Notes under the pieces: generated by a model
Seen by the model: the letters and a program-made list of their open reading frames with translations, nothing else
Databases searched by the model: none
What the model was told of the DNA's origin: nothing
Made by a program: the position numbers and the translations under genes
Assembly (NCBI GenBank): GCA_031181325.1
Contig: JAPSKX010000036.1
Location: 1 to 32,056 of the forward strand
From: Paenibacillus sp.
GTDB lineage: Bacteria; Bacillota; Bacilli; Paenibacillales; YIM-B00363
Length of the DNA: 32,056 bases
Direction of reading: 5' to 3'
Shown: positions 1-8,137 of the stretch, one piece after another
Layout: each line of letters begins with the position of its first letter
How positions within the stretch are numbered: position 1 is the first letter of the stretch

Positions 1-2300
1 CAATACGCCTTCGGCACCTCGATGCGCTTGGTCGCGCCGCGCTCCGTGAAGTACAGATGAACGCCGTGGTCCTGATCGTCGAGGAACGTCGAGACGAGCT
101 TCGGCTCGCCCTTCTTCATCGGCACGAGCAGCGCCGCGATGCGGTGCGACAGCGCCGGCTTCGTCTCCGCGCGCAGCCGCGAGTGGAGCGGAAGCCCTTC
201 GATCTCCGAAGGCTCGACGTCCTCGAAGCCCGTATGCGCGGTCAGCCGCAGCTCGCCCGAGGAGCAGTAGACGAACTTCCCGGCCAGCTCGGCCTTCTCC
301 CCTTCGACGCGGAACGTCTGCCGGTCCGTCGCCGGCTCGCGAAGCGTCTGAAGCTGCCAGGTCACGACGCCCGGCCGCTCCAGGTCGACGAGGTCGACGA
401 CGACGAGATACGAGCCTCCGACGAAGTACAGCTCCCTCACGACCCGCCTCGCATACGGCAGCTCGACCCGATACGCGGCCGTCGCATCCAATCGCGCATA
501 CCCGACGCCGTCCCGATGCCAAGCGTCTTCGACGCGGCCCGCCGCTTCCAGATTCAGCGACTTGTCGCGTCCCGCGTATTGCCCTAACCCGTCGATGAGC
601 AGCGCGTTCTTCGACCGAGTCTGCCGGCGCCAGTGCAGATGCATCGTCGAGCCGAACGCGACGTAATAGCCGCTGTCGATCGCGAGCGGCTCGCCGTAGG
701 CGTGCAGCAGGAAGCCGTTCTGATCGCCGTGGCTGTGGCTGATCGAGCCGTACGGACTGCTCTTCGCGAGCAAGACGACGTGCTCCGCCGGATCGTCCAT
801 CCGATGGTGCATCGCGACCCAGCCGACGTCCCGGAACCAACGGAACGGCTCGACGCCGTCCAGCGAGCCCGCCGGATCGTCCGGATGTTCGGATCGGTGC
901 ATCAGCTCGTCGAATCGGAAATCCCACCAGCCGTAATTGTAAAACTTCGTATCCGCTTCCTCCGGCGTCTCGCGCGCCCGCACTCGCTCGTAATACCACT
1001 GGTACGCCGGATTGCCCGTCGCGCCGGCGAACCCCCGCATAAGCGCGCCCGTCTTCAAGCTCGGCGGGTCGCCGAGCGTCGACTGGTCGCCGAAGCTCGC
1101 CCGCGTCGTGTCGGGCGAGAAGCAATACAACGGGAAATCCCCGGTTTTCCGGAAGAAGGGCCGTCGGTACAGGTCGATCCCGACGTACCTTTTCAACAGG
1201 CTCATCGCTTCGGTGACGAACGCCATCCCGGTCGTCCAATACATCGGCCCTTCGGCCCAGCCGCCGTCCGCGCCGCCCCAAGGCGAATAGAGGCACGCGA
1301 AGTAGTCGATCGCGTAATCGAGCCACGGCGCCGCTTGCTCCTCTTCGTGCAGCATCGCGATGCAGCAGGGCGTCAGCACCGAGGAGAGCGAGCGGACCGC
1401 GTGCGAGTCGTATGGCACGTGGTGGATTTTCGACCGGTCGATCACGTGGAACGCCACCTGCTCGGTACGGCGCAGCAGCGAGGCGCGCACGACGCGCCGC
1501 TCGTCGTCGGTCAGCTCGCCGTGCAGCCAGTCGTACCCCCACGCGAGCGCCCCCGCGACGCGGAACGCCGCCTCGTCGTTGTAATCGCGCGACGTCGTTC
1601 CGTCCGGATCCCAAGAAGCGACGCGCAACAGCCATTCTTTGGCCTTCGTCAGCAGCGCGTCGTCCTCCAGCACGACGCCCGCCACTGCAAGATGCCGGAT
1701 CGCGTACAACGTCTCTTGGCAATCCATGTACATGCGCCGCCACAGCGCGGCGACCCGCTTGTTGTCCGGATACCGCGACGGCTCGGGGATCGGATCCCGC
1801 GACGCCCAAGGCAGGACGGACCGCTCGTAGAAAGCGGTCCAGCCGCAGCCGTCCGCGTCCTCGCGCACGCGGGAACGGAGCGCCTCGACGCCGGACGCGT
1901 CCAGCCACAGCCGCGGATGCGACGGCGACGTCCGCGCGTACCGTTCGGCGCGGGACGGCAGCGGCGTCTCCGGCAGCCCGGGCGGCACGTCGAAGCGGCG
2001 CGTCCGGCTCCAGTCGGACGCCGGTCCGTCGTCTTCCCAGAGCGCGTACCGCCAGAAATACGTCCCCGGCTCGAGCGTGCGGTCCGGCGTATAGAAGTTA
2101 TACGGTAGCGGACCGAACGTCGCCGTCGCCTCGTCCTCGAACGTCTCGGACGACGACAACTGCAGCGCATAGCGCTCGTCGTCCCACGAGCCGGCCATCC
2201 AAGCGAAGCGCGGCGGATTTTCTTGCACGACCTTCTCCTCGGTCGGCGCGTACCGGACCGTCAGCGGTCCGTCGATCGGCTCGAACAACGTCTTCTTCAT
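1..2300 (-). CDS. Heparinase II/III-family polysaccharide lyase with DUF4962 N-terminus (3' end cut by window edge)
   Basis: An open frame of 766 codons runs from ATG at 2300 to the left edge without a stop, so the C-terminus is missing. The start follows GGGGAG with an 8-nt spacer. The N-terminal third reads like the DUF4962 module, with a beta-rich part and then an all-helical toroid. The C-terminal half has heparinase II/III features: a GPMYWTTG tyrosine region near residue 348, SHSHGDQN near residue 525 and a WRRQTRSKNALLIDG stretch after it. Family members cleave uronate-containing polysaccharides by beta-elimination. No signal peptide is visible (MKKTLFEPIDGP), so action on imported oligosaccharides in the cytoplasm is inferred. 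It lies 112 bp downstream of the SDR gene and probably shares the promoter at 3217-3283. The substrate cannot be read from the sequence; heparin itself is not implied. Confidence 0.85.
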   Translation of the reverse strand, partial: MKKTLFEPIDGPLTVRYAPTEEKVVQENPPRFAWMAGSWDDERYALQLSSSETFEDEATATFGPLPYNFYTPDRTLEPGTYFWRYALWEDDGPASDWSRTRRFDVPPGLPETPLPSRAERYARTSPSHPRLWLDASGVEALRSRVREDADGCGWTAFYERSVLPWASRDPIPEPSRYPDNKRVAALWRRMYMDCQETLYAIRHLAVAGVVLEDDALLTKAKEWLLRVASWDPDGTTSRDYNDEAAFRVAGALAWGYDWLHGELTDDERRVVRASLLRRTEQVAFHVIDRSKIHHVPYDSHAVRSLSSVLTPCCIAMLHEEEQAAPWLDYAIDYFACLYSPWGGADGGWAEGPMYWTTGMAFVTEAMSLLKRYVGIDLYRRPFFRKTGDFPLYCFSPDTTRASFGDQSTLGDPPSLKTGALMRGFAGATGNPAYQWYYERVRARETPEEADTKFYNYGWWDFRFDELMHRSEHPDDPAGSLDGVEPFRWFRDVGWVAMHHRMDDPAEHVVLLAKSSPYGSISHSHGDQNGFLLHAYGEPLAIDSGYYVAFGSTMHLHWRRQTRSKNALLIDGLGQYAGRDKSLNLEAAGRVEDAWHRDGVGYARLDATAAYRVELPYARRVVRELYFVGGSYLVVVDLVDLERPGVVTWQLQTLREPATDRQTFRVEGEKAELAGKFVYCSSGELRLTAHTGFEDVEPSEIEGLPLHSRLRAETKPALSHRIAALLVPMKKGEPKLVSTFLDDQDHGVHLYFTERGATKRIEVPKAY

Positions 2301-2412
2301 CGCTTTCACTCCCCATGAAGTCCTCGTTCGGTCATGCGGAACCGGACCGTCGGCGATTCGTCGACGCAGACGTCTACTGCGCCGGCGCTTTGCCGCAGTC
2401 GCGTCCGCGTCG

Positions 2413-3180
2413 TCATCGCATGAACATGCCGCCGTTCACCTCGATCGTCTCCCCGGTGATGTAGGCGGCTAGATCCGACGCGAGGAACAGCGCGGCGCCC
2501 GCCACGTCGTCCGGCGTCCCTTCGCGGCCGAGCGGAATGCCCTGCACCGTCGCCTTGCGCGCCGCCTCGGGGGTGAACGTATCGTGGAACGCCGTCCGTC
2601 CGATGAAGCCCGGCGAGACGAGATTGACGCGAACGCCCGCGCCGGCCAGCTCCTTCGCCAGCCCCTTGGAATAAGCGATCATGGCCGCCTTCGCCGCCGC
2701 ATATACCGCCGCGCCGGCGCCGCCGCCGTTATGCGCCGCGACCGACGTCACGTTAACGACGCTGCCGCCGCCCTTCTCGCGCATTCCTCGCCCGAACGCG
2801 GCGCACATCAGCACGCAGCTCTTGAAGTTGACGTCCATGACTTTCGCATAATGCGCTTCGGTCATCTCGAGGCTCGGCACCCGCGCGACGAGATGTCCCG
2901 CGTTGTTCACCAAGACGTCGACCGAGCGGCCGAACGTCGCTTCGATCTCCGCCGGGAACCCCTCTACCCGGTCCGCATCGCCGGCGTCGAGCCGGAATGC
3001 GGCGCTGCGCACCCCCTTGGCCCGAATCGCCTCGGCCGCCTCCTCGCCTTGCTCGCGTCGGTTCATATACGTCACCGCTACATCGGCCCCCGCGGACGCC
3101 AGAGCGAACGCGATCGCCCGCCCGATCCCGGCGTTCGAGCCCGTCACGAGCGCCAGCTTGCCCGATAAGTCGATGTTCAT
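2413..3180 (-). CDS. SDR-family NAD(P)-dependent oxidoreductase
   Basis: A 255-residue classical short-chain dehydrogenase. The nucleotide-binding motif TGSNAGIG is at residues 13-20, NNAG at 92-95, and the catalytic set is N118, S146, Y160 and K164 (YAAAK). It ends with the usual substrate-loop and 'ITGETIEVNGG' region. ATG at 3180 follows GGGAGG with an 8-nt spacer. It is the first gene of an operon with the lyase downstream and is driven by the boxed promoter at 3217-3283. Pairing with a lyase suggests reduction or oxidation of a keto-sugar or unsaturated uronate product, as KduD does in pectin catabolism, but overall sequence only supports the general SDR family (FabG-like or KduD-like). 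Cytoplasmic. Confidence 0.9.
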   Translation of the reverse strand: MNIDLSGKLALVTGSNAGIGRAIAFALASAGADVAVTYMNRREQGEEAAEAIRAKGVRSAAFRLDAGDADRVEGFPAEIEATFGRSVDVLVNNAGHLVARVPSLEMTEAHYAKVMDVNFKSCVLMCAAFGRGMREKGGGSVVNVTSVAAHNGGGAGAAVYAAAKAAMIAYSKGLAKELAGAGVRVNLVSPGFIGRTAFHDTFTPEAARKATVQGIPLGREGTPDDVAGAALFLASDLAAYITGETIEVNGGMFMR

Positions 3181-3216
3181 TGCGCATGCCTCCCTTGTCG
3201 TAACCGTCTAGTACCC

Positions 3217-3283
3217 ATCTTAGTCGGTGCTCGGGTCAGGCAACAAGGGACTCGTTTGCCGTGCGGTTGTGTTTTTTTTAGGT
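3217..3283 (-). promoter_or_regulatory. Promoter of the SDR-lyase operon with upstream 17-bp box
   Basis: On the minus strand the order is box ACCTAAAAAAAACACAA (3267-3283), 20 bp, -35 TTGTTG (3241-3246), 18-bp spacer, -10 TAAGAT (3217-3222), then the SDR start at 3180. The box is identical in all 17 positions to the one before the lplB gene, and the 20-bp gap to the -35 is also identical. The weak -35 fits an activator-dependent promoter. The binding protein is inferred to be the YesN-type regulator at 6961-7998. Confidence 0.75.
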
Positions 3284-3331
3284 GGAACTTTCGCCCGTTC
3301 GCCGCGTCTCATGGGTAAAGGAGGAATGATG

Positions 3332-5044
3332 ATGAATCATTGGAAAACGATGACTGCGGTCGCCCTGACGGCGATCGTGTCGACAATCGCGGCGGCCGAC
3401 GTCTTCGCGGGGCCGATCACCAGCTACGAAGCTCATGTCTCGCCCAGCGGCTTCAACGCGACGCCGGTCGCGACGCCGCGGTGGACGGCGGCGCTCGAAG
3501 CCGGAGGACCGTCGACCGTCGAAGTCGCCGAGGGGAAGGCGTTGTTCGTTCGGGGCGGCGTTCTCACAGCGGTCGACGTCGACACCGGCAAGACCGTGTG
3601 GACTTATGGAGACGGGGTGCTCGGTTCGTTCCAGACGTTCCGCGATGGCGTGCTCGCGGCAACCGCGGACGGCCGCTTGCATTGGATCGATCTCGCGACG
3701 GGGAAGGCGGCATGGTCCGCCGCGCTTCGCGACTCGGTCGATCCGGAGGAGGCGGTCTATTTCTCCGCGGCCGCGGCGGACGACGCCGTCTACGTCACAT
3801 CGTACGGCGGCCTCGCCGCGTTCGACCGGGATACCGGCAGGAAGCTTTGGACCAACGACACGTTCGATAACGGCGGTTACGTCTCCCTGCGAGGCGAGCA
3901 TCTTCTCTTCATCACGGCCGAGCAAGGCGCGTTGACGGTTATCGCGAACTACGGGATCGATCGCGAGTCGGGCAAGACGCTCTGGAGGCTCGGCGGAAGC
4001 CATGGTGCTTTGGAGCGAGTCGAAGGAGACATCGGATGGTTTCGCGACGATTGGTCCCCGACCTTCGCCGCGGCGTCGGAACCGAGCTACGTATCGTTCG
4101 ATCTCGTCGATCTGAACGCCGGCCAGATCGCCGCGACGAAGACGTACGGCCCCCTGCCCGCACGCTCCGATCCGTCCGTCTTCGGCGGCGGCCTCGCCGT
4201 CGTCGACGACGAATGGATATTCGCCTCCAGCCCGACCGGCGAAGTCGCTCAGTACCATATCGAAGCCGAGGAAAGCGCGAAGCCGACCGCCGCGTTCGGA
4301 GGAAGAAATCAAGAGTGGATCGCCGGCCCGTACGACGGGAAGCTGTTTTTCTTGGACCGGGCGCGGCAAGGCGCATTGTACGGCATCCGGCTGCTCGACC
4401 GAACGCCCGTGTACTACGAAGGGTTGGACAATCCGGCGAGCCGGATCGACTGGATCGAGCGAGGCGTATTCGTCGGACAAACCGACGGCGAAATCTACGC
4501 GCTGAACGTCGCGACGGGCAAGGCGGTATTCCGTTACCGGACGGAAGCGAGGAATTACGGTCCGTTCCATGTCGAGAACGGCGTTCTGCTCGCGCAAGCG
4601 GACGGCCGACTGTTGGCCTTCGATCTGCCCGCGGAGCTGCTGCATGCGGAGAACGCCGATCAAGCGACCGCTCCGCCGGGAACGGACGCCATCCTGACGA
4701 TCGACGGCGCGTCGCAACGGTTCGAACCGGCGCCGGTCATGATCGACGATCGGCTGTTCGTGCCGATGCGCGCGTTGTTTCAAGCGGTCGGCGCCGGCGT
4801 GCAGCACGATCAAGCGACCGGCCTTGCGAACGTCACCTACGGCGACCGCGCGTTCGCGCTCAAGGAAGGCGCTCCGTTCGCCATCATCGGCGGCGAGCAG
4901 CAGTCGCTCTCATACGCACCGGTCCTGCTGAACAACGCGTTGTACGTTCCCCTTCGCGACGCGAGCGATTTGCTGGGAATCGAAGTGCTGTGGGTGACGG
5001 AGACGCGCGCGGTAGAGATTAGGACTACGGCGAATAAACAATAA
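3332..5044 (+). CDS. Secreted PQQ-like beta-propeller protein with C-terminal copper-amine-oxidase-N (stalk) domain
   Basis: About 570 residues starting at the third of three consecutive ATGs (3326, 3329, 3332); GGAGG at 3320-3324 lies 7 nt before 3332. Residues 1-27 form a signal peptide ending near ADVFAG. Residues ~30-440 carry repeated blades with PQQ/pyrrolo-quinoline-like signatures (DxxTGKxxW, ATGKAAW, RDTGRKLW, ESGKTLW, NVATGKAVF). Residues ~455-570 match the 'copper amine oxidase N-terminal' stalk family common in Paenibacillus extracellular proteins, with two FVPMRALF/YVPLRD half-repeats. Likely an exported structural or carbohydrate/surface-binding protein. No enzyme residues are evident. 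It is divergent from the SDR operon and converges with the yesM gene. No convincing promoter of its own was seen. Confidence 0.82.
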   Translation: MNHWKTMTAVALTAIVSTIAAADVFAGPITSYEAHVSPSGFNATPVATPRWTAALEAGGPSTVEVAEGKALFVRGGVLTAVDVDTGKTVWTYGDGVLGSFQTFRDGVLAATADGRLHWIDLATGKAAWSAALRDSVDPEEAVYFSAAAADDAVYVTSYGGLAAFDRDTGRKLWTNDTFDNGGYVSLRGEHLLFITAEQGALTVIANYGIDRESGKTLWRLGGSHGALERVEGDIGWFRDDWSPTFAAASEPSYVSFDLVDLNAGQIAATKTYGPLPARSDPSVFGGGLAVVDDEWIFASSPTGEVAQYHIEAEESAKPTAAFGGRNQEWIAGPYDGKLFFLDRARQGALYGIRLLDRTPVYYEGLDNPASRIDWIERGVFVGQTDGEIYALNVATGKAVFRYRTEARNYGPFHVENGVLLAQADGRLLAFDLPAELLHAENADQATAPPGTDAILTIDGASQRFEPAPVMIDDRLFVPMRALFQAVGAGVQHDQATGLANVTYGDRAFALKEGAPFAIIGGEQQSLSYAPVLLNNALYVPLRDASDLLGIEVLWVTETRAVEIRTTANKQ

Positions 5045-5107
5045 GCAACTGCCGCGCGATTTCTTCCGTTCGGATGCGAATAGCCGGAGACAACGCCGCC
5101 GCCCTCG

Positions 5108-6964
5108 TCATCTTCTCCGCGGCATGCGCATCGTGAATCGGGTGCCGCGGCCCTCCTCGCTCTCGATCGCGAGGCCGTAGCCGTCGCCGTACACCATGCG
5201 GATGCGCCGGTGCACGTTGACGACGCCGATGCCGCCGCGGCGCAGGATCGTGCGGGTTGCGCCGCCGGCAGGAACCGCGGAGGACGCCGCGACGGCCGCC
5301 TCGGCCTCCGCGGCGTCGTCCGACAGCTTCGCCCGCAGCGCGGCCAGCTTCGCCGCATGCATACCGACGCCGTTGTCTTCGACGATCACGCGGATCTCTT
5401 CCTCCGTCTCCTCGGCGTCGATCCGGATGAAGTGATGCGGCTCCATGCCGCCCTGGAACGCATGCTGCAGCGCGTTCTCGACGAGCGGCTGCAGCGTCAG
5501 CCGCACCATATGCCGCAGCAGCAGCGAAGGCGGCACGGCGACGTCCAGCTCGAAGCCGTTGCCGAGCCGATGCCGCATGATGACCATGTAGTTGCGTACA
5601 TGGTTCAGCTCGTTGACGAGCGTAATTTCCTCGAGATGCGTCTGCACCGAATAGCGCAGCATGAACGCCATCGCTTCGACGATCTCGGAGATTTCGTCGG
5701 AATCCTGCACGATGGCGTAGCAGTTGATCGTCTCCAGCGTGTTGTACAAGAAATGCGGATTAATCTGCAGCTGCAGCGCTTGGAACTCCGCCTGCTGCCG
5801 CTCGAACCGGCTGCGCTGCAGCTCGAGCTCCGACTTCTGCTGCTTCAGCTCCGCGTCGTAGACGTAGTCGATCATCTCCGACAGACGGCTGACCATCAGG
5901 TTATATCGATGGATCAATCCGCCGAGCTCGTCGTCGCGGCCTTGATCCTCGAGGCGGCTCCAGATGCCCTTCTCCGTCTCGCGCATGCCTTCCATGACGG
6001 AGCGGATCGGCCGGGTGATCGTCCGGCCGAACCGATATGCGAGCAAGAGGGCGATCAGCAGCGTCGCGAGACCGACCGCCCACGTCGTCGTGCGGATCGA
6101 ATCGACCGGACGGCGTAGCTCGTCGACCGGGAACGATACGATCATCTTCCATTTTAAATAGGAAGACTCCCGCGCCACGAACAGCGTCGGCTCGCCGACC
6201 AGCGGGATGACCTCCGATCGCTCCGTCGCGCCCGTCAGGCGGGACAGGGCGGCGATCATGTCCGCCTCGGTCAACGCCGACGACGCCGGCTCGTACACGA
6301 TGCGCCCGCTCTCGTCCACGATGAAGAACGTCGCGGACGGGCCGAGGTCCGCCATGTCCCACAGCGGCGCCAGTTGCTCGGTCTTGATTTCCATCGCGAG
6401 GACGCCCTTCGGCGCGTAAGAGGCGAAGCCGCGGATGCGGCGCGCGATCGTGATCGTCTTCTCGCGGTCCTGCTCGCCGTCGTTGCGGAAGATCGCGATC
6501 TTCCCGTCCGGCGGCACCTTCGCGGTGATGTAGGCGAGCGACCGCTCGGGATCGAAGTCCGTATACGTCGACCAGTTCTGATTGTCGTCGATGACCGCCT
6601 TGCCGTGATCGCCGATAATCGTGATCGAGTGCACGCTCGGATACGCGATGAACGTCTTGCGGAATAAATTTTTCTGAATCGTCTGGGTTAGTTCGTAAAA
6701 TCGATAGCTGTCGTCGGGGTCCATCTCCATGAATTGCTTCACCGCGTCTTCGGACAGCAGCGAATCGCTCGCCAGCTCGTACCGGCGCAAATACGACTCG
6801 GTCTGCGACGTGGAATGACGGATCAATTGGCTGATGTAGCGCTCGACCTGATCGTCCAAGGCGCGCGACGATTGGATGTACGACACGATGCCGACGCCGA
6901 GGATCGACAAGAGGATGACGACGGTGAAATACATATAGATTTGCCCGAATAAGCTGCGTCTCAT
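5108..6964 (-). CDS. YesM-type sensor histidine kinase
   Basis: About 618 residues. ATG at 6964 overlaps the stop of the regulator gene in an ATGA. Order of domains: TM helix ~residues 10-30, extracytoplasmic Cache-like sensor to ~300, second TM helix (AVGLATLLIALLLAYRFG), HAMP, a Gln/Glu-rich coiled linker, then the His_kinase (PF06580) block with QINPHFLYNTLE carrying the phospho-accepting His, and a HATPase with ENALQHAF, DNGVGM and GIGVVNVHRR motifs. An Ala-rich insert (~residues 555-585) lies between the N and G boxes. The family senses sugars or their binding proteins at the membrane and phosphorylates YesN-type regulators. It is co-transcribed with the regulator just upstream. The frame stays open upstream within the regulator gene, but that extension is not supported. 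Confidence 0.92.
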   Translation of the reverse strand: MRRSLFGQIYMYFTVVILLSILGVGIVSYIQSSRALDDQVERYISQLIRHSTSQTESYLRRYELASDSLLSEDAVKQFMEMDPDDSYRFYELTQTIQKNLFRKTFIAYPSVHSITIIGDHGKAVIDDNQNWSTYTDFDPERSLAYITAKVPPDGKIAIFRNDGEQDREKTITIARRIRGFASYAPKGVLAMEIKTEQLAPLWDMADLGPSATFFIVDESGRIVYEPASSALTEADMIAALSRLTGATERSEVIPLVGEPTLFVARESSYLKWKMIVSFPVDELRRPVDSIRTTTWAVGLATLLIALLLAYRFGRTITRPIRSVMEGMRETEKGIWSRLEDQGRDDELGGLIHRYNLMVSRLSEMIDYVYDAELKQQKSELELQRSRFERQQAEFQALQLQINPHFLYNTLETINCYAIVQDSDEISEIVEAMAFMLRYSVQTHLEEITLVNELNHVRNYMVIMRHRLGNGFELDVAVPPSLLLRHMVRLTLQPLVENALQHAFQGGMEPHHFIRIDAEETEEEIRVIVEDNGVGMHAAKLAALRAKLSDDAAEAEAAVAASSAVPAGGATRTILRRGGIGVVNVHRRIRMVYGDGYGLAIESEEGRGTRFTMRMPRRR

Positions 6965-7998
6965 GGATCGATACCCAGCTTCTCCCGGTATTGTTTCGGC
7001 GTGTCGCCGGTCAGCTTCTTGAACGTCTTCGTGAAATGGGGATGATCCGCGTAGCCGACTTCGTACGAGATGTCCGTGATGCGGTGCCGCGGCTCGGCGA
7101 GCAGCCGCTTCGCCCGCTCCATGCGGCGGCGGATCCGATACGACGCGAACGTCTCTCCAGTCGATTGCTTGAACAGCTGGCTGAAGTAGGAGGCGTTCAG
7201 ACCGAGCATGTCGGCGACTTCCTCCAGCGAGAAGTCGCGCGACAGATGGAGCTCGATGTATTTCTTCGCTTCTTCGATCGGATCCTTCGCCTTCCCCTTG
7301 CGCTTCGCGCGGAGCGCGTCCACAGCCGCGGAGGCGTACGCCGCGAGAGACGCGCGCAGCGTCTCGATCGAGTCGACGTTCTCCTTCCGGAACGACGCGT
7401 CGAGCGGATAGACGTCGCGTGCGTTCAGCTTGCGCGCGAGCAGCTCGCACAGCTCCGCGACGATCGTCGCCTGCTGCTGCGTCGACAACTCCTTGCCCCG
7501 CAGCTCGTCGAACAGCGCCGCGACGCCCGCCGCGACGCCTTCCTCCGACAACGACCATATGGCCTCCTCCATAGCGTCGATCCATGCGCTGGATTTCGCC
7601 AGCGACGGAATCGATCGCTCGCGCCTCCGCTCGGCGTCGAGCAACCGGCCGACGACTTCATGGATGCTCTTCTTCGTGATCGGCTTGAGCAAGTACTCCT
7701 TCACGCCGCAGGCGATGCCTTGTCTCGCGTAAGCGAAGTCGTCGTAGCCAGTCACGATGACGATTCGCACATGAGGATAGTCGCGGGCGACGATGCCGCA
7801 AAGCGCAAGTCCGTCCATCTTCGACATCCGGATGTCCGTGAATAGGAAATCGGGCGCCCGCTCCCGAATCCGCTCCAGCGCCTCGACGCCGTTCTCCGCC
7901 GTGCGGATGTCCGCCAGACCGAAGCCGCCGCTCTCCAACAGCTTCGTCAGCCCCTTGCGAATCATCGGCTCGTCGTCCACGACCAGCACGTTGTACAT
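6961..7998 (-). CDS. YesN-type response regulator (REC + AraC-family HTH)
   Basis: 345 residues. The start chosen is ATG at 7998, which has AGGAGG 6 nt upstream; a TTG at 8025 is in frame but lacks this. The REC domain (1-120) shows D8, D9, phospho-acceptor D55 in LFTDIRM, and K105 in LLKP. A helical linker leads to a C-terminal double helix-turn-helix (~245-345) of the AraC/XylS family, with 'DFSLEEVADMLGLNASYFSQLFK' and 'DISYEVGYADHPHFTKTFKK' regions. It is expected to activate carbohydrate-uptake genes when phosphorylated by the adjacent kinase. The boxes upstream of lplA, lplB and the SDR gene are its most likely targets (inference). Its own promoter (8058-8086) has a cre site, suggesting catabolite repression. 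Confidence 0.93.
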   Translation of the reverse strand: MYNVLVVDDEPMIRKGLTKLLESGGFGLADIRTAENGVEALERIRERAPDFLFTDIRMSKMDGLALCGIVARDYPHVRIVIVTGYDDFAYARQGIACGVKEYLLKPITKKSIHEVVGRLLDAERRRERSIPSLAKSSAWIDAMEEAIWSLSEEGVAAGVAALFDELRGKELSTQQQATIVAELCELLARKLNARDVYPLDASFRKENVDSIETLRASLAAYASAAVDALRAKRKGKAKDPIEEAKKYIELHLSRDFSLEEVADMLGLNASYFSQLFKQSTGETFASYRIRRRMERAKRLLAEPRHRITDISYEVGYADHPHFTKTFKKLTGDTPKQYREKLGIDP

Positions 7999-8027
7999 AG
8001 AGCGCCTCCTCCCGCCTCGCAACAATA

Positions 8028-8042
8028 TGAAACCGCTTCCAT
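8028..8042 (-). promoter_or_regulatory. CcpA cre-like operator upstream of yesN
   Basis: Minus-strand ATGGAAGCGGTTTCA matches the consensus WTGNAANCGNWWNCA at every defined position. It lies 30 bp upstream of the regulator start and downstream of the proposed -10 (8058-8063), where CcpA binding would block elongation or promoter escape. That CcpA binds here is inference from the consensus. Confidence 0.7.
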
Positions 8043-8057
8043 TTCACCTGTGTTTCC

Positions 8058-8086
8058 ATCTTAAAAGAAAGACGCTCCCCGCGCAA
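8058..8086 (-). promoter_or_regulatory. Candidate promoter of the yesN-yesM operon
   Basis: Minus-strand -35 TTGCGC (8081-8086), 17-bp spacer and -10 TAAGAT (8058-8063). The -35 lies inside the hairpin that ends lplA, so termination and initiation signals overlap. The -35 matches the consensus only in part. Confidence 0.45.
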
Positions 8087-8098
8087 CCGCGCAGGGAG
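8061..8098 (-). terminator. Intrinsic terminator after lplA-type gene
   Basis: On the minus strand, 40 bp after the stop of the binding-protein gene, CTCCCTGCGCG pairs with CGCGGGGAG (one G-U pair, short loop), followed by a T-rich CTTTCTTTT tract. It separates the transporter lipoprotein gene from the two-component operon. Confidence 0.65.
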
Positions 8099-8137
8099 GC
8101 CTCCTCGTCTCGTTTTCTGAGTTCGTGCGGCGCCCGA

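Noticed and set aside
633..2108. Long plus-strand reading frame opposite the lyase
   Set aside because: Arg-rich low-complexity translation, no ribosome-binding site and no family features; it is a GC-rich shadow of the minus-strand lyase.
3267..3283. T8 tract on the plus strand as an intrinsic terminator U-tract (also at 9848 and 11803)
   Set aside because: No stable hairpin precedes any of the three T runs on the plus strand, no plus-strand gene ends there, and all three sit at the same distance from a minus-strand -35.
6965..7585. N-terminal extension of the YesM kinase into the regulator gene
   Set aside because: The extension is antisense-free but Arg/Gly-rich and unlike any domain; ATG at 6964 in an ATGA overlap and the TM helix right after it fix the start.
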